A stretch of 64,000 bases of DNA from Amylostereum areolatum. Its lineage: Eukaryota > Basidiomycota > Agaricomycetes > Russulales > Stereaceae. The first letter of the stretch is position 1. The number at the start of each line of letters is the position of its first letter. The stretch is taken from the NCBI GenBank assembly GCA_012932865.1, contig SAXG01000018.1, positions 744,001 to 808,000 on the forward strand. The letters are read 5' to 3'. The translations under genes and the position numbers were made by a program. The notes under the pieces were generated by a model, which saw only the letters and a program-made list of their open reading frames with translations, was not told the origin of the DNA and ran no database searches. Below, one piece after another: positions 33,615 through 41,667 of the stretch.

Positions 33615-33714
33615 GCCCGCTTAGCTCAGTAGTAGAGCGCGCCACTCGTATGTTCACGTGAACAGTCACGTGACTGACATGGTGAGGTCGATTGTTCAAT
33701 CCAGTCAGTGGGCA
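33615..33714 (+). tRNA. tRNA-Thr (anticodon CGT) with a 28-nt intron
   Basis: Acceptor stem GCCCGCT (33615-33621) pairs with AGTGGGC (33707-33713), with discriminator A at 33714. The D arm is GCTC/GAGC, the anticodon stem CGCCA (33640-33644) with TGGTG (33680-33684), and the T arm GATTG/CAGTC with loop TTCAATC. The anticodon loop is CT-CGT-A, then an intron (33651-33678) one base 3' of the anticodon, the canonical site, then A. A T5 run at 33716-33720 suits polymerase III termination. The intron consists of T, two abutting 12-bp palindromes (GTTCACGTGAAC and AGTCACGTGACT) and GAC. Both palindromes centre on CACGTG and contain ACG, which could pair with the anticodon as nuclear tRNA introns often do. 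Confidence 0.9.
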
Positions 33715-33766
33715 GCTTTTTGCCTAGCTTTTTTTGCTTCCGAGAGGTGGACCGTGGCCCGTGGGT

Positions 33767-33774
33767 GACAGGTG
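33767..33774. repeat. 8-bp target duplication of the hAT-like element, left
   Basis: GACAGGTG here is repeated exactly at 34432-34439, on the outer side of both inverted repeats. Eight-bp duplications are typical of hAT transposons. Confidence 0.85.
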
Positions 33775-34431
33775 TAGTGTTGCACAAACTATAGAGTATA
33801 CTTAAATATAATCATATTAATACGGAAAAATATCGATATATTACGGCTGCTGTGTATTTTGAACCACCATAATGTAATTGGGTACAGTATGATATAGTAC
33901 GAGTACAATATGCTATGGACTCAATATTTATTTATATTCTGAGTATGCCAGAAGTAGGCTTATCTACTTGACCAGTGAGCTTCAAGATGCCTTTAAGAGA
34001 CAGGTAACACATACCCAAATTGAAGTCAATACCTCTGGTAACGACGAGAACACTCCGGGGTTTGCTAGTGGCTCATTTCCATTCTTGGAAAGGCTGCCAC
34101 CAAAGTGCCGCTGTTTCTCACGACTTCTCGCCGGTGGCGGCAGCATCCCGTCAGCAAGCAACAGCATCCCATCACTGCCAACAATGGCAGACTTCATCTT
34201 CTACATGATGTCCAGACAAGAATAACTTATAGCCATCATAGCCTTAGCCCATATCATACCTCTGGCTCAGGGCAAAAAATATAAATTAGATACAAATAAA
34301 TAAGAATATTTGACCATTATGATATGATATAGTACAGCTACAAATACATACACTATTTCTCCCACTCGTAATAATATGTATTCGATATAATATGGTCGGT
34401 CAGCATATTTACTCGTATTTGTGCAACACTA
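33775..34431. mobile_element. hAT-like nonautonomous DNA transposon (MITE-type), 657 bp
   Basis: The element begins TAGTGTTGCACAAA and ends TTTGTGCAACACTA, a perfect 14-bp terminal inverted repeat, and is flanked by the 8-bp duplication GACAGGTG. Both features fit the hAT superfamily. The interior is strongly AT-rich compared with the rest of the window and repeats motifs such as GATATAGTAC (33891-33900 and 34326-34335). The only open frames (33968-34225 plus, 33982-34197 minus) are short and show no transposase motif, so it is nonautonomous and would need a hAT transposase in trans. It starts 60 bp after the tRNA gene. Confidence 0.85.
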
Positions 34432-34439
34432 GACAGGTG
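34432..34439. repeat. 8-bp target duplication of the hAT-like element, right
   Basis: Second GACAGGTG copy. Its last four bases also form the start of the LTR retrotransposon target duplication GGTGG (34436-34440), so the two insertions share this site. Confidence 0.85.
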
Positions 34440-34440
34440 G

Positions 34441-34975
34441 TGTTACAACTTGTCCAAGGTACTTCATTTTCCATTGCCTTACTAGGAAGGACGTCGCTAA
34501 ACGACGGATTACGACTGTGCCCCAGCTCGTAACCGTCTCAACGACGCTGCCACAGATCGTCACCGTCTCGACGGCATAGCCTCGACGGTGCCACAGATCG
34601 TCACCGTCCCAACGGCATAGCCTCGACGGTGCCACAGTTCGTCTCCATAGATACTTGATACAACCGTCGCCGAATGTACATATATTTACTCGACCTCCTT
34701 TCCTATAAAAGGAGGCTCAACGAACGAGCTATTCCCCAGCTCGTTCTCTTTGTAAATACAGGACTGTTCTAATAAGAACCTCCTCTTAAGCATACTAAAG
34801 AGAATCCAAACTAAGTTAATAAGCTCGCCTAAGTCTTCCGTGAAGACTTACTGCTTCGCTTATTGACCTTTACCTTCGTATAAACCGAGACGTCTGGATC
34901 ACCTGATCCCACCTCTCACGCATAAGAGTACTGTAGCCTGAGCCGCTTGTCACGTGATAAGGACCGTCCTTAACA
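34441..34975 (+). repeat. 5' LTR
   Basis: 535 bp, TG...CA ends. U3 carries tandem copies of about 45 bp built from CACAGATCGTCACCGTC and GGCATAGCCTCGACGGTGC (34550-34640). A TATA box TATAAAA lies at 34704-34710. A hairpin, AACGAGCT with AGCTCGTT around a 7-nt loop (34723-34745), sits at the predicted RNA start. Confidence 0.95.
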
Positions 34976-34977
34976 CT

Positions 34978-34987
34978 AGAACGAGCT
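34978..34987 (+). promoter_or_regulatory. Candidate self-priming primer-binding site
   Basis: AGAACGAGCT lies two bases after the 5' LTR. It is the exact complement of AGCTCGTTCT at 34738-34747, which starts 34 nt after the beginning of the TATA box, where transcription should begin. This fits the Tf1/sushi type of self-priming, in which the RNA 5' end folds back onto the primer site. No match to a tRNA 3' end ending TGG was found here; a TTTGGCGC sequence lies further on (35012-35019). Confidence 0.55.
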
Positions 34988-35001
34988 CTCCTCTACACTA
35001 G

Positions 35002-37098
35002 CTCACCCTACAGTTTGGCGCAGAGCGTCAAACGAAAACACCCACCACGGAGCCAGCGGAACAACCCGCTGAAGAAAGACCATCAGACTTCGAAGTCCCT
35101 TATATCCGATCAAACTATAAAGAAGAGCTTCCCAACGGAAACGAAGACCATCACTGGACATTTGATCCCACTTATCTCCTCACTTACTACGACGGAATCC
35201 TCACTGCAAAGAAAAACAAAGGGACATACGAATATCAGTGGAACCCACCCATATACAGATACAACCTTCCCCCAGCCGCAGAGTACTACAAAGATAGATC
35301 AAAAAGAGAAAAAGAAGACGGAACCTACGACAATTCACATTGGAAGCTCTCAGATTATTCAAGACCTCATATCGGGCCCCTCTCATCAGAAGAACTCTGG
35401 AAACACCCGGACGCACAGAAAGTCGAAGAGAAACCTTACACCGGGAACATTAAGGACTACTGGGAATTTGATCCCGATACCGACACAGCCGATACGACAA
35501 CCGAACCACAGAACCCTCGAACCGAACTCCAGCATCCTCAAGAACCCGCAACAGCCGCACCACCTCCAGAAGAAACCGCGCCAGAACCTGAGAGAACTAT
35601 ATCAAGCCCCCAAATTAAGTCCGATCCCGGAGGAAGTCGAGAAGGCAGCCCATCGAGCACAGCAGAAACGGAAGAACATACAGAGAACCCAACAAGATCC
35701 CCATCACCTGACGACATCTTCGGAACCACAGAAGGAAGAAAAGGAAATCTATTCGGAAAACCCGAAAACATCGCATCAATGGGAGACACCGCCACCTCGA
35801 TACCCAACCCCGCCACCGCACTTGGCAATGTCCCCCCTGGAGAGACTAATGTACCGCGCCAGACGCCTGCAACTCCAACACCAGCCGATCCCGCAAAACC
35901 GAGACATGAGACTCGATTCTCCCTAGGACTTGGCACGACCGACCCAATAGGATGGAGAACGCTAACGCCACCATCACCAACATTCTCCAACCAATCAATA
36001 GATAACAAAAAGGGAAAAGAAGTCAGAGACTACGTCTTCAGAAGAGGAGCAACCGCGGATCTTCCGAAAGAATCGAAGCACCCACCAGGGAATTCCCCAC
36101 CAGGAGGAACAGGCACAATCGGATCAAAACCCGATGATAAGGACAAAGGATTCAAACTAAACGCACTGGGAGTATACGACGGAAGAGATCGAGTGAAAGC
36201 AGCAAAGTTCATAGAACAATGCGTACTTCGCTTCATAGCCTTTCCCAACGCGTATGCAGCCAACATGCGTAAGATAACCTTTGTACTCTCGCATCTCACC
36301 GATGGACCAGCCCTCCACTGGGCGTCCCTCTTAATAAGTAAGATCGATAAAATACGAGATCGTGGTCTAGATCCAGAAGTATACCTCCCATGGACGGCAT
36401 TCCGCGACGCCTTCTTAGAAACCTTCGGAGAAATAGACCCAGGAAGAGACGCTAGATTCAATATACAGCGCCTAGAACAAGGGACTATGGAAACCAAAGA
36501 TTATATTACAATCTTCAGGGACTACGCCATGGAAGCAGGCTACGATCATAAAGCACTGATCGACCAATTCAAGAGAGGACTGCGCAATGATATCGTGGTC
36601 GAGATCCTCAAAAGAGACCACATCTCGAACGATATTGATGAATGGTACGAACTCGCATTACGCATTGACAATAACTGGAGAGAAGCGCAAGCGTTCCAAC
36701 GACATTACACGAGACCAATGAACCCGACGAGTGATCTCACACTCCTATACAAGAAACCACAGACATATATTCCATTCAGAAAAGGAAATGGGAATAAAGG
36801 AAACGCGACCACCGCCAGAGCGGCACAAACAGGGAACAACGGCCGAAACTTCAGACGCCTTACCCCGCAAGAACGTACCGAACTCCAGAAGTCAGGATCA
36901 TGCTTCTATTGCCGGAAGCCAGGACATATCTCCAAGAACTGCCCAGAGAAACGTACCCAAACAACGATCAATGCACGAACGGCGAATCTAACAGAAGAAG
37001 AATCCCCGATTGATCAGATCACCAAGCTTGTGAATAAGATGGACAGTGAAACGTTCGCACGCACTGCCAACATGTTCAAAGACAATCAGGGTTTTTGA
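35002..37098 (+). CDS. Retrotransposon Gag
   Basis: The Gag frame is open from the TAG at 34999-35001 to the TGA at 37096-37098, but its first ATG is at 35779 (MGDTATSIPNP). The 259 codons before it have protein-like composition (for example PYIRSNYKEELPNGNEDHHW and YEYQWNPPIYRYNLPP), so they probably are translated, from a non-ATG start or a spliced leader. From 35779 the product has 439 residues, with the capsid-type helical domain (KAAKFIEQCVLRFIAFPNAY, LTDGPALHWASLL, AFRDAFLETFGEIDP, IFRDYAMEAGYDHKALIDQF) and one zinc knuckle CFYCRKPGHISKNC (36901-36942). Gag would assemble the particle and bind RNA. Confidence 0.9.
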   Translation, partial: LTLQFGAERQTKTPTTEPAEQPAEERPSDFEVPYIRSNYKEELPNGNEDHHWTFDPTYLLTYYDGILTAKKNKGTYEYQWNPPIYRYNLPPAAEYYKDRSKREKEDGTYDNSHWKLSDYSRPHIGPLSSEELWKHPDAQKVEEKPYTGNIKDYWEFDPDTDTADTTTEPQNPRTELQHPQEPATAAPPPEETAPEPERTISSPQIKSDPGGSREGSPSSTAETEEHTENPTRSPSPDDIFGTTEGRKGNLFGKPENIASMGDTATSIPNPATALGNVPPGETNVPRQTPATPTPADPAKPRHETRFSLGLGTTDPIGWRTLTPPSPTFSNQSIDNKKGKEVRDYVFRRGATADLPKESKHPPGNSPPGGTGTIGSKPDDKDKGFKLNALGVYDGRDRVKAAKFIEQCVLRFIAFPNAYAANMRKITFVLSHLTDGPALHWASLLISKIDKIRDRGLDPEVYLPWTAFRDAFLETFGEIDPGRDARFNIQRLEQGTMETKDYITIFRDYAMEAGYDHKALIDQFKRGLRNDIVVEILKRDHISNDIDEWYELALRIDNNWREAQAFQRHYTRPMNPTSDLTLLYKKPQTYIPFRKGNGNKGNATTARAAQTGNNGRNFRRLTPQERTELQKSGSCFYCRKPGHISKNCPEKRTQTTINARTANLTEEESPIDQITKLVNKMDSETFARTANMFKDNQGF

Positions 37099-37129
37099 AT
37101 CGTCCTTCAACCGCGGCTGTTGAAAGGAC
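37089..37129 (+). promoter_or_regulatory. Programmed -1 ribosomal frameshift signal between gag and pol
   Basis: The heptamer G GGT TTT (37089-37095) fits the X XXY YYZ slippery rule in the Gag frame and abuts the Gag stop TGA. After a 6-nt spacer comes a stem, GTCCTTCAAC (37102-37111) with GTTGAAAGGAC (37119-37129, one bulged A), closing a 7-nt loop. A -1 slip moves ribosomes exactly into the pol frame (GGG TTT TTG AAT). Confidence 0.8.
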
Positions 37130-39584
37130 ACAGACAATGAACTTTTCAAATCGATCTCCTGTGCAGGACACAAGAGATGACGTAAATAGAACAGTGTATA
37201 TAAGGTCATACCAAGATGGAGCAACGCACGCTCCATCAATTCATATACCTGTTACGTTTCATGGAAAGTTCCGTAAAGCCGCCGCAAAGGCACTGCTAGA
37301 TAGCGGAGCAAGCAGCACCCTGATCCATCCAGATTTCGTACGAAAACACAAGATGAATCTGATCCAATTAAAGAAGCCAATACCGATATACAACGTTGAT
37401 GGATCTAGGAACACTCTAGGAGAGATCAAACAGAAAGTGTACCTTCCAATGACGATGGAAGGAACCAACGGAGAAATTCACCGCGAAAACTTAGGATTGT
37501 TCGTCACAGCCCTGGGAGGAGACGAAGTAATCTTAGGAACCCCTTGGCTCAAGAAACACAATCCTCATATTGATTGGAGAAAGAGACAGATTACACTACA
37601 GACATGTCCAGGTACGTGCGTCACTACCAGCAGAACAATGATCGTCCAAGGAAAAGACGAACACTCTCTACAATCATTCGAAGAACAGAAGATCAACCAT
37701 CACGCAACGGTAGAAGAACAAGAAGATCCCGAATCCAACTCCGATCTCGCCGATATCAGGATAGTCAGAACGTTCCATGGAAAAACGGACGTAGAAACAA
37801 TGCCGATTGCAAAAGAAGCAAACGAACCCGGTATCTGGATAACAGCAAGAGCAACCAAGGCACAAGAACTCGCAGAAAGAGCGGCCATAGGAGAGAAGAA
37901 GAAGACACTCGATGAGATGATTCCATCTAGTTACAAACAGTATCAGAAGGTATTCGAAAAGAAAGCGTCGGAACGCTTCCCAATCAGCAGACCTTGGGAT
38001 CACGCGATAGACCTGACTGAAGGATGGAAACCTCGAAATTGCAAAGTATACCCAATGACGGTACCAGAACGAAAGGAACTGGACACATTCATAGACGAAC
38101 ATTTACGAAAAGGGTACATCCGAGAATCAAAATCAGAGATATCGTCACCCTTCTTCTTTATCAAGAAGAAAGATGGATCTCTCCGACCAGTACAGGACTA
38201 TCGCTATCTTAACTCGATAACGGTCAAAAACGAATACCCGATACCGCTCATTTCAGATCTCATCGACAAATTAAAAGGCGCTAAAATCTTCTCAAAGCTC
38301 GATCTCCGATGGGGATACAACAATGTTCGGATCAAGGAAGGAGATCAATGGAAAGCGGCATTCAAAACAAACAGAGGCCTTTTCGAACCAATGGTGATGT
38401 TCTTCGGACTAACCAACTCACCCGCAACATTCCAAGCAATGATGAACGCACTATTCAAAGAATTAATAGACACCGGAAAAGTAGTGGTCTATATGGATGA
38501 CATACTGATATTTACAGAAACACTCGACGAACATAGAAGACTTATGAAAGAAGCCCTCCAACTTCTAGAACGGAACGATCTATTCCTCAAACCGGAGAAG
38601 TGCTTCTTCGAACAACCATCGATCGAGTACCTAGGCGTGATAATCACGCACAACAAGGTACAGATGGATCCGGTCAAAGTCCAAGGGCTAGCCGAATGGC
38701 CCACACCGAGGAAAGTAAAAGAAGTCCAATCATTCCTCGGATTTGGAAACTTCTATCGACGCTTCATCAAAGACTATTCCAAGATCGCCAGACCCCTATT
38801 CCAGCTCACAAAGAAAGACCACGAATGGAACTGGACGGCCGAATGTGAACGTACTTTCGAAAGACTGAAACAAGAATTCACATCGTCCCCGATCTTGATC
38901 ATGCCCGATGAAAACAAACCATTCCGCATAGAGAGTGACGCCTCCGACTTTGCGTACGGAGCCATCCTATCGCAGCCAGACGAGATCGAAAGATGGCATC
39001 CGGTCGCGTACCTATCCAAATCACTATCTCCCGCGGAACAAAATTACGAGATATACGACAAAGAACTCTTAGGGGTAGTGAAAGCCTTAGAACACTGGCG
39101 ACACTATCTAGAAGGAGCGAACCACAAAGTCGAAATCTGGACAGATCACAAAAATCTAGAATATTTCACAACAGCTCAGAAACTCAATCGACGACAAGCA
39201 CGATGGAGCTTGTATCTGTCCCGTTTCGACTACACCCTGGTACACAAACCAGGAAGTACAAACAAAGCAGACGGACTCTCTAGAAGACCAGATCATAAGG
39301 AAGATATTCCAGACAACGACGACCGCATCCTACTTCACCCTTCGGTTTTCAGGGCTAGAGCCACCGGAAGAGGAACAGTCGAAGCAGTCGGAGACAAAGA
39401 ACTTCTCAAAGAACTAAGAAACTTCTCTCACCTAGATGATGAAGTTTGGACGGCGTTAGATACGATCAAAAGATCGGGACCACGCACCCTCGCAAAAGGA
39501 ATCGAAGACTGGAACTTCGAGAACGATCTGATCATCAGAAAAGGAAAAATCTATGTACCACAGAATCTCGAACTCAGGCGCATG
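37095..39584 (+). pseudogene. Pol, first part (protease, reverse transcriptase, RNase H), broken by a nested LTR
   Basis: The frame has no ATG start of its own and is entered by frameshifting from Gag. The aspartic protease motif DSGA starts at 37299 (LLDSGASS). Reverse transcriptase spans roughly 37980-38800: FFFIKKKDGSLRPVQDYRYL, SKLDLRWGYNNVRIKEGD, and the catalytic YMDD at 38490-38501. RNase H follows, with IESDASDFAYGAILSQ, YDKELLGVVKALEHWRHYL and WTDHKNLEYF. The linker to integrase reaches LELRRM at 39584, where the solo LTR begins; translation then runs into LTR sequence and stops at 39677. All catalytic residues before that point are kept, so the break is the only defect seen. Confidence 0.9.
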
Positions 39585-40126
39585 TGTTACAACTTGTCCA
39601 AGGTACTTCATTTTCCATTGCCATTACTAGGAAGGACGTCGCTAAACGACGGATTACGACTATGCCCCAGTTCGTAACCGTCTCAACGACGCGACGACGA
39701 CAGTGCCACAGATCGTCACCGTCCCGACGACAGTGCCACAGATCGTCACCGTCTCAATGGCATAGCCACGACGGTGCCACAGTCTTATTCCCGTAGATAC
39801 TTGATGCGACCGTCGCTCAATGTACATATATTTACTCGACCTCCTTTCTTATAAAAGGAGGCTCATCGAACGAGCCATTCCTCAGCTCGTTCTCTTTGTA
39901 AATACAGGACTGTTCTAATAAGAACCTCCTCTTAAGCATACTAAAGAGAATCCAAACTAAGTTAATAAGCTCGCCTAAGTCTTCCGTGAAGACTTACTGC
40001 TTCGCTTATTGACCTTTACCTTCGTATAAACCGAGACGTCTGGATCACCTGATCCCACCTCTCACGCATAAGAGTACTGTAGCCTGAGCCGCTTGTCACG
40101 TGATAAGGACCGTCCTTAACAGCATG
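39580..40126 (+). mobile_element. Nested solo LTR with GCATG target duplication
   Basis: A 537-bp LTR (39585-40121) sits inside pol, flanked by GCATG on both sides (39580-39584 and 40122-40126). Its last 300 bp are nearly identical to the host element's LTR, but U3 differs by many substitutions and by a different arrangement of the CACAGATCGTCACCGTC repeats. It is therefore from a related element that inserted and was reduced to a solo LTR by recombination. The pol frame resumes directly after it. Confidence 0.9.
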
Positions 40127-41524
40127 ATCCTAAAATCGCATCATGATCTAGAAACGATTGGACATCCAGGCGAAATGAAAACTCTAGAACTAGTACAAAG
40201 AAACTTTTGGTGGCCAAAGATGATTTCATTCGTAAAAAATTATGTTCAAGGATGTCCCGTATGCCAGTCAACGAAGAATGTCACGCATCCGGCGAAACAC
40301 CCATTACAACCTACGGAAATACCAGAACGACCATGGGAAACAATCACATCAGATTTCATTACAGATCTTCCGATCTCCAACGGATTCGATTCGATCAACG
40401 TAGTCGTCGATAGGTTCACCAAAACCGCAGTATTTACACCGTGCCTAAAGACGATCAACGCAGAAGAAACAGCCGACCTTCTGATCGACAACGTTTACAG
40501 ACGATTTGGACTATGGAAAAGAATGATATCGGACCGAGGTCCTCAATTCGCATCCAAAGTATTCCAATCCATCTGCGAAAGCCTCGGAGTTATTTCATCG
40601 CTCAGTACAGCGTATCATCCCCAAACAGATGGCGAAACAGAAAGAGTGAATCAAGAGTTAGAACAATATCTTCGAGCATTCTGCAACGGAGATCAAACGA
40701 ATTGGGCGAAACTCCTACCAAAAGCAGAATTTGCACACAACATAAGGCAACATTCAGCTACGAAAGCTTCCCCATTCGAACTCCTACACGGGTATCAACC
40801 GGTTTTCAATCCGGCAATACCAACCGATCCGCGAATACCGACGGCCGAAGAAAGAATAAAAAACTTTAAGGACGCATGGGACAACGCGGAAGCAAGTCTG
40901 GAAATAGCTGCTAAATTGATGAAAATGCAGCATGATCAAACGTTCACGCTAAGAGATCAACTCAAACAAGGCGACCAAGTATGGTTAGACGGAAAAAACC
41001 TTAACACGGTATACCCGAAAACCAAGCTAGCACCGAAACGATTCGGCCCATTCAAAATCGAAAAGGTTATAGGACCGGTAACCTACCGCCTAGAACTACC
41101 GATGAAGTGGAAAATACATCCAGTATTCCACGCAGCATTGTTGATTCCATTCAAAGAAACAGAACAATACGGCGAAGCTTACGAAAGACCACCTCCAGAA
41201 CTAGTAAACGATGAAGAACTCTACGAACTAGAAACGATAGTAGCCTCAAAATTAGACAAACGATATTCAGAACCGCTACATTACTTCGTAAAATGGAAAG
41301 GATACCCAGACTCCGGTAACACATGGGAACCAGCATCTAATCTAGAGGGATCAAAAGATGCGATCGCAGAGTTCCATCGGAATAACCCCAAGGCACCGAA
41401 GTTGCCACCACAGCCAATCAAAGATACCAACACAGAAACCACTGATCGCGACGAAACCGACGCAACGCAGCGAGAACGAAGACCAACAAGACGAAAGAAA
41501 CACAAGACGAAAGTGAGACATTAG
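40127..41524 (+). pseudogene. Pol, second part (integrase and chromodomain), separated from its start
   Basis: The open frame continues the pol sequence after the solo LTR. The integrase zinc domain reads HHDLETIGHPGEMKTLEL, NFWWPKM and GCPVCQ. The catalytic D,D,E residues are in SDFITDLP, SDRGPQF and GETERVNQELEQ. The tail has GDQVWLDGKNL, LAPKRFGPFKIEKVIGPVTY and HPVFHAALLIPF, the GPY/F-type module. A C-terminal chromodomain follows (ELETIVASKLDKRYSEPLHY, FVKWKGYPDSGNTWEP, 41223-41380), which in chromoviruses directs integration to modified histones. The end is a basic Arg/Lys tail and TAG. Without the upstream frame this part cannot be expressed as a normal Pol protein. Confidence 0.9.
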
Positions 41525-41562
41525 TGAGACTCAACAGCATTCAGGCGAATGCACTGCCAACA

Positions 41563-41573
41563 AGGGGGGGATA
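41563..41573 (+). promoter_or_regulatory. Internal polypurine tract just after pol
   Basis: A purine run with seven consecutive G (AGGGGGGGATA) lies 38 bp after the pol stop. In ordinary chromoviruses the polypurine tract sits here, directly before the 3' LTR; here 3.1 kb of extra sequence follows instead. Confidence 0.5.
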
Positions 41574-41667
41574 AAAACCCTACGGGTTCAACAAGACAGA
41601 TCACCAATGTCCACCACCCCAAACGCAGCCAACACTTCCTCCACCAATCCGATCGTCTCATCTAGCA

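Noticed and set aside
35015..35926. 303-codon plus-strand frame at the start of the retrotransposon
   Set aside because: It overlaps the gag frame one base over; the gag frame continues into the capsid domain and zinc knuckle, this one does not.
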